A stretch of 20,472 nucleotides of DNA from a virus. The stretch lies in IMG/VR virus record IMGVR_UViG_3300025282_003282, positions 1 through 20,472 of that record; one strand, written 5' to 3'. Positions 13,937-20,240 of the stretch are shown piece by piece. A model generated the notes under the pieces. That model was not told the DNA's origin. It made no database searches and was given only the letters and a program-made list of their open reading frames with translations. Numbering within the stretch: the stretch's first letter is position 1; the number at the start of each line of letters is the position of its first letter. The translations under genes were made by a program, and so were the position numbers.

Positions 13937-15260
13937 CATAGAAGCTGAAGAATACGTCATTGGAGCGATTTTGATAGACCCTGATTGTATGCACATAGTT
14001 CCAGACATATTGAAGCCAGGCCATTTTTACCGAGAACGTAATCGGTGGATTTACGAGGCAATGCTAACCGTTTGGAACCAGGGGAGGCCCCCAGATATGG
14101 CAGTCGTTGGCGAAGAACTTACAAGGACAAAGCACCTGGGCGACTGCGGTGGCTATGCAGCACTTTCAGCGATGAGCGCTGTTGTTCCCACATCCGTCCA
14201 TGCACAGTATTACGCCGAAATGATAGCGAAATCAGCGGTGAATCGGTCGGTGATTGGGTTTGCTTCAGAACTGGCTGGTAAAGCGTACGACAATCCGTAC
14301 GACGTCGAGCAAGCCCTGGCAGAAGCTGAAAGTAGTTTACTGGCTTTGTACCCACAAGAATTGCGTAACGGCATGACTTCCATGAGGGCCGTTATGGATG
14401 AATTTTTACAATCCCAGGCGGATACGATAGAAGGGTTGATTTCCCAGAAAACGATACCGACAGGATTCATGGATTTGGACTTATTGCTTGGCGGATTGCC
14501 CAGAAGCGACATGCTGATATTGGCGGCACGACCTGGTGTTGGGAAAAGTGCGTTGGCATTGAACATAGCGCTCAAGGCTTCTCAGAAAAATTTCATCACT
14601 GGAATTTTTAGCATCGAAATGTCGAAAGAACAAGTCGCAATGCGGATAATTTCCGAACAAGCAAACGTCAACGGCATGCGCTTACGGCAAGGTTTGTACA
14701 CCGGCGATGAAGAATTGCGGATTATGGATGCGGTAGGGGAAATATCGGAATTACCTCTTTATGTGGACGACACTCCGAGGGTAAGCCTGAGCCAGATTCG
14801 GAGTAGGGCAAGAAGGATGAAAGCTCAGTCAGGATTGGATTTGTTGATAGTGGATTATTTGCAGCTGGTGACAACAGACCGAAGAATGAACCGTGTAGAA
14901 GAAGTGACCGAGGTGACCGCAGCTCTCAAAGGGTTGGCAAGGGAACTGAACATCCCAATGTTGGCGTTGAGCCAGTTGAATCGGGCTAGCGAAACCAGAA
15001 CCGAGCATCGCCCTATTTTAGCAGACTTGCGAGACAGTGGGTCGATTGAGCAAGACGCTGATACGGTGTTGTTTTTGTTCAGAGAAGATATGCACATAAC
15101 CGAAGAAGATTGGTTGGTCAGAAACCCAACAGTACCTTACCCCAGGGGCATAGCAGAAGTTATTGTAGCAAAGCACAGGCACGGAGCGCTCGGCACGGTC
15201 AAACTTCAATTTGCGTCAGCGTTGGCATCTTTCAAATCATTAGGAAACGAGGAAACATAG
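13908..15260 (+). CDS. dnaB: Replicative DNA helicase DnaB
   Basis: A 450-residue hexameric helicase of the replication fork. The N-terminal domain begins IPPHSIEAEEYVIGAILIDP (DnaB signature). Walker A ARPGVGKS lies at 207-214, Walker B LLIVDYLQL near 312-320, the LSQLNR segment near 354-359 and LRDSGSIEQDAD near 375-386. The length matches bacterial and phage DnaB. No intein or insertion is seen. The start lies inside the loader gene with AGGAAG upstream. The stop TAG shares its last base with the GTG of the next gene. Confidence 0.95.
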   Translation: MYIEQIPPHSIEAEEYVIGAILIDPDCMHIVPDILKPGHFYRERNRWIYEAMLTVWNQGRPPDMAVVGEELTRTKHLGDCGGYAALSAMSAVVPTSVHAQYYAEMIAKSAVNRSVIGFASELAGKAYDNPYDVEQALAEAESSLLALYPQELRNGMTSMRAVMDEFLQSQADTIEGLISQKTIPTGFMDLDLLLGGLPRSDMLILAARPGVGKSALALNIALKASQKNFITGIFSIEMSKEQVAMRIISEQANVNGMRLRQGLYTGDEELRIMDAVGEISELPLYVDDTPRVSLSQIRSRARRMKAQSGLDLLIVDYLQLVTTDRRMNRVEEVTEVTAALKGLARELNIPMLALSQLNRASETRTEHRPILADLRDSGSIEQDADTVLFLFREDMHITEEDWLVRNPTVPYPRGIAEVIVAKHRHGALGTVKLQFASALASFKSLGNEET

Positions 15261-15676
15261 TGGCTTTACCAGCGATTGAACAAAAAGTATGGACTTATAA
15301 ATTCCCTTTTTTGCCAGACCTAGATCTTACCGAAAACAAACGGAAGGCCCTTAGTTTACATTATCGGGAATACAGCAAACACTCGACTGATTCAAGGGAG
15401 GCATGGGGATGGGCATTCAAAGAAAAAAGAATACCATCATTTTACCCAATAGATGGGAGAATCAGAATAGACTTTACCGTCTATTTTGAAAGCTGGGCGA
15501 AAGCGTTCGACCCAGACAACACGGCGTTGGCTTTCAAACCAGCGGTCGACGCCCTGGTAGATATAGGGGTAATCAAGAAGGATAGCGGGAAATATGTATC
15601 TCGCATCAGCTACGGCGTGGAAATAGACAGAAACTACCCACAACGAACCACGCTAACGATTACAAGAGAGGAGTGA
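15260..15676 (+). CDS. RusA-like Holliday junction resolvase
   Basis: A 138-residue protein starting with GTG at 15260 (TAGTG overlap with dnaB; GAGG about ten bases upstream). The open frame extends further upstream but inside dnaB. The C-terminal half contains the RusA-type pattern: an acidic pair in FDPDNTALAFKPAVDALVDI, with the following Lys, and IKKDSGKYVSR after it. In RusA such Asp residues bind the catalytic metal. The enzyme would cut branched DNA made by replication and annealing. It is more divergent than typical members, so the subfamily is uncertain. Confidence 0.75.
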   Translation: MALPAIEQKVWTYKFPFLPDLDLTENKRKALSLHYREYSKHSTDSREAWGWAFKEKRIPSFYPIDGRIRIDFTVYFESWAKAFDPDNTALAFKPAVDALVDIGVIKKDSGKYVSRISYGVEIDRNYPQRTTLTITREE

Positions 15677-15677
15677 G

Positions 15678-15890
15678 ATGAAATTTTTGCTGAGGTTCTT
15701 GCCCAAGGAATATCGGGCTTTGCTAGAGTTGGGGATGAGGATTGTCGAAAACCTGGATACGAAAGAGGAGCGACAGAAGGCAGTAGAAATGGGCATAGAG
15801 ATTCTAAAGGATGGGGTTATTGGTGCGCCAGAATGGGCGAAATTTGGCAAAGCCCTTGGAATTTGGAACAAACCAAAAAACGGCTCGTAG
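15678..15890 (+). CDS. Hypothetical small helical protein
   Basis: A 70-residue protein with sequence MKFLLRFLPKEYRALLELGM at the start, then KEERQKAVEMGIEILKDG and GAPEWAKFGKALGIW. It is amphipathic helical, with no membrane segment strong enough to call a holin. GAGAGGAGTGAG precedes the ATG. Small proteins of this kind are seen in phages, without a known role. It sits between the resolvase and the methyltransferase. Confidence 0.75.
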   Translation: MKFLLRFLPKEYRALLELGMRIVENLDTKEERQKAVEMGIEILKDGVIGAPEWAKFGKALGIWNKPKNGS

Positions 15891-15893
15891 CCA

Positions 15894-16493
15894 ATGACTG
15901 AAAAAACAACACTTACAGAACTGAGTCTATTTACTGGATTCGGCGGTTTTTCGCTGGGTTTGCGCCTGGCTGGACTCAAGACAAGGACAATTGGTTATGT
16001 TGAAATCGAACCCTACTGCCAGGAACTCCTCCGAGCAAGAATACGAGACGGCTTGCTTGATTGGGCGCCAATCATTAGAGATGTTAGAAGTGCCGATTTT
16101 AGACCAATGGCCGGAATGGTGGATATCATCACAGCTGGCTTCCCTTGCCAGCCCCATTCCAAGGCTGGACTGCGTAAAGGAGAACAGGACGAACGAAACC
16201 TCTGGCCTGATACACTCAGAGTTATCCGAGAAACCAAGCCAAGGTACGCCCTACTCGAAAACGTCCCAGGGCTATTATCCTCCACAGGAAATAGCGACAT
16301 GGAATCAACAGGCTCAGCGCTGGGAGACGTTACAATTGGGACTCCTGGGTATGCGGCAACAATTGTCGGGCAGCTTGCCGAAATCGGGTATGACTGCGAA
16401 TGGCATATTGTATCCGCCGAAGATGCAGGAGCGCCACACCTTAGAGAAAGATGGTGGTGTTTTGCCCACAAAGTGGCCGACTCCGAGGGTTAG
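15894..16493 (+). CDS. C5 cytosine methyltransferase, N-terminal half (motifs I-VIII)
   Basis: A 199-residue product with the catalytic part of an m5C DNA methyltransferase: motif I FTGFGGFSLG (residues 13-22), motif IV GFPCQPHSKAG (82-92, catalytic Cys85), motif VI ENVPG (122-126) and motif VIII HLRERWWCFA (182-191). It stops at TAG 16491, before any target recognition domain or motif X, so by itself it lacks parts a usual enzyme of over 300 residues needs. Those parts are in the +1 frame of the overlapping gene at 15991. Candidates are a two-subunit enzyme, a frameshifted product, or a relic. Split C5 enzymes with overlapping genes (M.AquI, M.EcoHK31I) are known precedents. Confidence 0.85.
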   Translation: MTEKTTLTELSLFTGFGGFSLGLRLAGLKTRTIGYVEIEPYCQELLRARIRDGLLDWAPIIRDVRSADFRPMAGMVDIITAGFPCQPHSKAGLRKGEQDERNLWPDTLRVIRETKPRYALLENVPGLLSSTGNSDMESTGSALGDVTIGTPGYAATIVGQLAEIGYDCEWHIVSAEDAGAPHLRERWWCFAHKVADSEG

Positions 16494-17550
16494 CGGACAA
16501 GAAGGTTATGACACAAGGGCTGCCAGAAAAGGACACGACACGGCAATGTCATATCTTGAATCTGCTGTTGAATACCATGAAAAGCAGGTCAAGTGGCCTA
16601 CTCCGACAGCAACTGATAGTTCCGTTGGTCATGCGAGAACTCCCGAAAACATGGTGCGGAAGGATGGAAGAAATGTTCTCCGCACTCCTAATTTGGCAGA
16701 AACAATACTACAGGAGAATGACTTCCCTTATACCAAGCAGGACTTGGCAATGAAAGAAAAAGGTGAAGATTATACAGTGGCAAAACGACTCTGGCCTACT
16801 CCGAGTTCAATGCCTCGTGGCCCACACACTGGAAGGGATTATGATGGCTTGCAGACTGTCAGCAAGACCACAGGGACAAAGTTTGGCATGACTCTGGAAA
16901 CAGCAATCAAGCACTACCCAACACCAACGGCAAGCGACCACAATGGATGGAGTCCGGGCCACAAACGTGCAGACATTCCGAACAACAGGCTCGATTTCAT
17001 GGTAGAGAGTGAAGCGCATAACAAGAACTGGCCTACTCCGAGGGCAGGGAACCCAGGAAGCAGAGCGCCTGGTACAGGGGGAAAAGTTCTCAACGAGGAA
17101 GTAAAGAGGTGGCCTACTCCGACAGTTATGGAAGCTGGCAAGATGAGCAACCGCCCAAACTACGGCCAAATGGGATTGAGTAATCATCCAGCTATTGTCG
17201 GACTTCCAACCAGGGCAAAGGGGAAACAATCTATGAAAAACGATGGCACACGCCCATCGGAAAATCCTCGGAAAAGGGATTCGCAAAATGCAGTATTATC
17301 TTCAAAATGGGTCACCTGGCTTATGGGATTGCCCCTGGGGTGGGTAGCGCTGGAACCGTTGCCGAAAGAAGCGTATGACGAGTGGTTTGAGAGAACAACC
17401 AACCAGGCTTGGTGGGAAGAAGAACAAGGGCTACCCAGGGCAGCCCCATCAGAAGTTGAAAGGACAAACAAACTAAAGGCCCTTGGGAACGGTATAGTGC
17501 CAGCAACAATAGCAGTATTGCTGAACGACCGGATTCGCATTTATGGATAA
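15991..17550 (+). CDS. C5 methyltransferase C-terminal partner: target recognition and motif X, with WPTP repeats
   Basis: A frame of up to 519 residues overlaps the N-terminal half by about 500 bases in a different frame. Starts: TTG 15991 or ATG 15997, with AAGGA upstream. The stretch LPKSGMTANGILYPP (about 129-143) matches a motif common in phage methyltransferase-type proteins, and is followed by six WPTP or YPTP units at nucleotides 16474, 16594, 16792, 16915, 17029 and 17110. The end carries VTWLMGLPLGWV and the motif X-type ALGNGIVPATIAVLL. It is therefore the target recognition domain plus motif X. Whether it works in trans with the 199-residue product is inferred. Confidence 0.75.
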   Translation: MVMLKSNPTARNSSEQEYETACLIGRQSLEMLEVPILDQWPEWWISSQLASLASPIPRLDCVKENRTNETSGLIHSELSEKPSQGTPYSKTSQGYYPPQEIATWNQQAQRWETLQLGLLGMRQQLSGSLPKSGMTANGILYPPKMQERHTLEKDGGVLPTKWPTPRVSGQEGYDTRAARKGHDTAMSYLESAVEYHEKQVKWPTPTATDSSVGHARTPENMVRKDGRNVLRTPNLAETILQENDFPYTKQDLAMKEKGEDYTVAKRLWPTPSSMPRGPHTGRDYDGLQTVSKTTGTKFGMTLETAIKHYPTPTASDHNGWSPGHKRADIPNNRLDFMVESEAHNKNWPTPRAGNPGSRAPGTGGKVLNEEVKRWPTPTVMEAGKMSNRPNYGQMGLSNHPAIVGLPTRAKGKQSMKNDGTRPSENPRKRDSQNAVLSSKWVTWLMGLPLGWVALEPLPKEAYDEWFERTTNQAWWEEEQGLPRAAPSEVERTNKLKALGNGIVPATIAVLLNDRIRIYG

Positions 17551-17570
17551 CGGAATTGGGGAGGAGAACA

Positions 17571-18143
17571 ATGCAACCAAACAAATATGTGCCAATAAAC
17601 GTTGAGGCGGCAAATTCCTTGATAGATGGGTTCAAGCAAAAGATTGACGCTTTGGAAAAACAATTAGCCCAGGTGGAAGCCAAGCCGAATTACAGTTACC
17701 GGTGCGTTGTCACCAGGGTGGTTGACGGCGATACTTGTGATGTGGACATCGACCTGGGATTCAACGAATGGCGACGTGACCGTGTGCGGTTGATGGGAAT
17801 TGACACACCAGAATCACGCACCCGAAACAAAAAGGAAAAGGTACTCGGCCTGGCATCGAAAGCCAGGTTCAAGGAAATAGTCAAGTCTGCTTCTCTCCTG
17901 GATGGGAAAAGAGGAAAGAAGAACATTTACCTCAAGACGACCAAGGAGGGTAAGGGAAAATTCGGGCGGATACTGGGAACTATTTACGTCAATGATACCA
18001 ACGTGAATGAGCAGCTGATGAAAGAAAATCACGCCAGGCCCTACTACGGCGGTTCCAAAAACGAACTTGGGGAATGGGTAAAGGAAACAAATAACACCTG
18101 GTATCGGTGGACACCTGGTGGGTATGTCGAGTTCGACTCCTAG
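17571..18143 (+). CDS. Staphylococcal-nuclease-type thermonuclease
   Basis: A 190-residue protein with an N-terminal coiled segment (residues about 15-38) and an SNase fold: VVDGDTCDVDI, RVRLMGIDTPESRT, the KGKFGRILG stretch and NEQLMKENHARPYYGG. These correspond to the metal-binding Asp/Glu and the Arg residues of micrococcal nuclease. It would hydrolyse DNA or RNA phosphodiester bonds with Ca2+. No signal peptide is seen, so it acts inside the cell, possibly in host DNA breakdown. ATG 17571 follows GGGGAGGAGAACA; the upstream TTG at 17556 is rejected. It overlaps the HNH gene. Confidence 0.9.
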   Translation: MQPNKYVPINVEAANSLIDGFKQKIDALEKQLAQVEAKPNYSYRCVVTRVVDGDTCDVDIDLGFNEWRRDRVRLMGIDTPESRTRNKKEKVLGLASKARFKEIVKSASLLDGKRGKKNIYLKTTKEGKGKFGRILGTIYVNDTNVNEQLMKENHARPYYGGSKNELGEWVKETNNTWYRWTPGGYVEFDS

Positions 18144-18456
18144 AAGCCGGTACATTCCAGTTGCTGTCAAGCGAGCGGTAGATGCCAGGGATAGGGGCAT
18201 TTGCCAGGAGTGCATGTTCCCAGCGCACAAACCTCATTACGACCACATCATCCCATTTAGCCACCTGGGTGAACCCACGGTAGAGAATATCAGAGTTCTT
18301 TGCGAGCGCTGTAACACCAGGAAAGGTTCCAAGCAAAATTGGACGCATAAAACCCCACGCACCAAGACTTTGGCCTCCAGGGCTAGATGGTTGCGGAGCA
18401 AAGGGTGGCCGAAAGGGAAAAAGATTCCATCAAGGAAATTTCCTAAACATCATTGA
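18124..18456 (+). CDS. HNH endonuclease
   Basis: A 110-residue basic protein with an HNH nuclease fold: CQECMFPAHKPHYDHIIPFS, then HLGEPTVENIRVLCERCNTR and KGSK. The HxxP-type DHIIP core, the Asn and the two CxxC pairs are all present, so it is likely active. In phages such proteins sit near terminases or act as free nucleases; here it follows the thermonuclease. GTG 18118 and ATG 18124 are both possible starts, and neither has a strong ribosome site, suggesting coupling to the upstream gene. The C-terminus is rich in Lys and Arg. Confidence 0.9.
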   Translation: MSSSTPRSRYIPVAVKRAVDARDRGICQECMFPAHKPHYDHIIPFSHLGEPTVENIRVLCERCNTRKGSKQNWTHKTPRTKTLASRARWLRSKGWPKGKKIPSRKFPKHH

Positions 18457-18481
18457 CTTTGTTATAACGATGTGCTATCAT
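18453..18481 (+). promoter_or_regulatory. Promoter P4 with GTTATAAC in the spacer
   Basis: TTGACT (18453-18458), 17 bases, then TATCAT (18476-18481). GTTATAAC is at 18461-18468, spacer positions 3-10 as in the other three promoters. The box overlaps the end of the HNH gene and would drive genes from 18509. A 12-base palindrome AGGAAATTTCCT (18433-18444) lies just upstream within the HNH gene. Confidence 0.8.
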
Positions 18482-18508
18482 GAAGTTGAGAAAGAAAGAG
18501 GTGCAGAA

Positions 18509-18724
18509 ATGAAAACCGCAACACACAAGGTAAGGGTAAGCACAACGGAGTACGAGTTCGTACACGGCAAGAAGCCAAGAGGAACCGGCCATTGGTTCTT
18601 TTACATCAAGGAAGGGGCAGTAGAGGCCTCAATTTGGATGACCGGAACATACTCTGAAGCTACTCATGGGGCAAAGAAGTTTGCAAAGAACATTGGGGCA
18701 ACTGAGATAAAGGTAGGTGCGTAA
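18509..18724 (+). CDS. Hypothetical phage protein, small and basic
   Basis: A 71-residue basic protein. ATG 18509 follows GAAAGAGGTGCAGAA; a start at 18470 would lie within promoter P4 and is rejected. The sequence has a beta-like core (KVRVSTTEYEFVHGKKPRGT, then GHWFFYIKEG) and a helix (SEATHGAKKFAKNI). Small proteins of this layout with a HGKKPRG-type motif recur in phages without a known function. It is the first gene after P4 and shares a 19-base start region with the gene at 19423. Confidence 0.75.
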   Translation: MKTATHKVRVSTTEYEFVHGKKPRGTGHWFFYIKEGAVEASIWMTGTYSEATHGAKKFAKNIGATEIKVGA

Positions 18725-19344
18725 TGTTAGTAGAAATCACTGGTTCATGCGGACATACGAAACCGAGGGATGTGAAAAACAGCGAAAATCGCTATGAAGA
18801 GCCTACAAACAGACAGGTCAGAAAAGAGACTAAGTTTTGGTCAACCAGGATTTGCTCGGATTGTTATCGTGATGACGTATCTCAGCGATTGGAACGGTTC
18901 GGAACATTGCCAACCCTGGAAGGCTCGGAGAAGCAAGCCAGTTGGGCGACTCGGATACGACAATATCAGTTATTGAAAGTGAACGAATTTCTGGGCAACT
19001 TACTGTCTTATATTGATACCTTAGATTTGGACTCCGTAGATGATTCAACCAAATGTTATGACAACATTTCCAACGCCGAAAAACTAGCCGAAATGCTAGC
19101 TTCAGTTACGGATGCGAAATTCTGGATAGATACTCGGGATGAGGACGCACAGATTTTAGTTGGTATCGATTATAGTCGTGACCACCAAGTGAAATTCGAC
19201 TTAGAAACTGGTGAGGTTGTTCTTGCAACAAGGGCAGGAACGAAATTGGTAGAAATGAGTTCTCGGAATGAAACTTCTCCCAGCAAAGTTATTAGAGTAG
19301 GCGGTAAACTCTTCCACGACAGGCTAGTAAAAGCTGGTAGCTAA
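18724..19344 (+). CDS. Hypothetical protein with N-terminal zinc-binding motif
   Basis: A 206-residue protein starting with ATG in a TAATG overlap. Residues 8-46 contain CGH and CSDC, which could bind zinc. LPTLEGSEKQASWATRIR, near residues 62-79, is a sequence type (L-x-G-S-x-K-Q-x-x-W-A-x-x-I-R) seen in many phage and plasmid proteins of unknown function. A helical part and a beta-rich acidic C-terminus follow. No enzyme motif was seen. Confidence 0.7.
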   Translation: MLVEITGSCGHTKPRDVKNSENRYEEPTNRQVRKETKFWSTRICSDCYRDDVSQRLERFGTLPTLEGSEKQASWATRIRQYQLLKVNEFLGNLLSYIDTLDLDSVDDSTKCYDNISNAEKLAEMLASVTDAKFWIDTRDEDAQILVGIDYSRDHQVKFDLETGEVVLATRAGTKLVEMSSRNETSPSKVIRVGGKLFHDRLVKAGS

Positions 19345-19347
19345 ACG

Positions 19348-19406
19348 CAACCTTCTGGGTAGGGTCTGAGGGGATACCTACCCAGAGGGTTGGGCTTAGA
19401 CCCAAC
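19348..19406 (+). promoter_or_regulatory. Mutually exclusive RNA hairpins upstream of the gene at 19423
   Basis: The segment 19348-19363 can pair with 19377-19392 to give a 16-pair stem with one G-U pair and a 13-base loop. The bases 19389-19394 (GTTGGG) can instead pair with 19401-19406 (CCCAAC) in a six-pair hairpin that ends a few bases before the ribosome site. The two structures share bases 19389-19392, so they compete. No U-run follows, so this is not a simple terminator. Confidence 0.7.
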
Positions 19407-19422
19407 AGAAAGAGGTGCAGAA

Positions 19423-19980
19423 ATGCAAACAAGCGCAGAACTTAGGAAGGTCAAAATCTATCGGGGCTTGTCCGAGGAAACGACGGCGTTTACGGCGCAG
19501 TTGTGGTGGTTCAGAAACCACATCGGCTACGTCAAGAATAATGGTCGTGGTGGGGCGAACCAAATTGACCCTTTGTATGATTCCGAAGGAGTAAGCAATC
19601 GGGGAGTCGTTCAGCAATTCGAAGAATGGTGTACACAACAGAAACGCCCAACTCCATCAATGCCGAAAACCGGTAGTCCAGCGGAATTAGCATCAGCAGA
19701 GGTGGACATTATGGGTTGGTCGGAACCATTGCCAATGACACCCGACTATTACATTTCCCTGTTGTTGGACGATTACGAACTGACACAAACCCTGAAGAGG
19801 TGGTGCAGAAAAACCACGGTTATCAAACTGGCAGAGCATACGGAAGAAGAATACATCAGGGTGCAACGAATTTATTCGCCGGAGATAGCTAACAAGGTAA
19901 GGGAGAAATACCCAAGTTTGGTAGAGATAATCAACGAACGGTTTCTACGAAGCAAGTGGGGCAAGGTGGTGGGAGCGTGA
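19423..19980 (+). CDS. Hypothetical protein
   Basis: A 185-residue protein. ATG 19423 follows AGAAAGAGGTGCAGAA, the same start region as the gene at 18509; an upstream open start (19390) lies inside the hairpin region and is rejected. The protein is mixed helical with hydrophobic and charged segments (TPDYYISLLLDDYELTQTLK, then KLAEHTEEEYIRVQRIYSPE) and no recognised motif. It looks like a folded, soluble protein. Its expression may be controlled by the structured leader upstream. Confidence 0.7.
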   Translation: MQTSAELRKVKIYRGLSEETTAFTAQLWWFRNHIGYVKNNGRGGANQIDPLYDSEGVSNRGVVQQFEEWCTQQKRPTPSMPKTGSPAELASAEVDIMGWSEPLPMTPDYYISLLLDDYELTQTLKRWCRKTTVIKLAEHTEEEYIRVQRIYSPEIANKVREKYPSLVEIINERFLRSKWGKVVGA

Positions 19981-20240
19981 AAACAGTATGGAGGGGCAAC
20001 ACTCTCGGTGGAGCAATTCGGTTGATGGAAATGAACGACGCCAGGGGGGAAGAACATTCGATAGAATGCCCAGGTTGTCGAGACGAAAAGTACGTCCTGA
20101 ACATTCGGTTTGCAAGCCAGGCTGATAGGGATTTGATATACAAGTTTATGCAAAGGCAAGACGAAATAATCGACACGTTTACGATGAATAAATCAACGGA
20201 GGGGGGAACCCATGAAACTGATGACGAAAGCAATCGCTAA
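19977..20240 (+). CDS. Hypothetical protein
   Basis: An 87-residue protein starting with GTG at 19977 in a GTGA overlap with the preceding stop. The protein has an early CPGC pair (possible zinc or redox site), then DRDLIYKFMQRQDEIIDTFT, and an acidic tail. A longer open frame begins at 19956 inside the upstream gene. No ribosome site is obvious; coupling is likely. Function is unknown. Confidence 0.6.
   Translation: MKTVWRGNTLGGAIRLMEMNDARGEEHSIECPGCRDEKYVLNIRFASQADRDLIYKFMQRQDEIIDTFTMNKSTEGGTHETDDESNR

Noticed and set aside
16013-16471. A 152-codon reverse-strand frame
   Set aside because: It is antisense to both methyltransferase frames, rich in Ser/Pro/Arg, and has no protein-like motif.
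16488-16494. A programmed +1 frameshift at the stop of the methyltransferase N-terminal half
   Set aside because: The site (GGT TAG C) is not a known +1 slippery context, and the overlap of 500 bases with its own start signals fits two products better.
16807-17286. A 159-codon reverse-strand frame
   Set aside because: It is antisense to the WPTP repeat region and its openness follows from the repeats on the other strand.
18433-18444. Palindrome AGGAAATTTCCT as a second operator
   Set aside because: It is in HNH coding sequence, occurs once beside P4 only and can be explained by codon content.
19348-19406. Intrinsic terminator after the gene at 18724
   Set aside because: The stems are strong but no T-run follows either hairpin, and a ribosome site lies immediately downstream.
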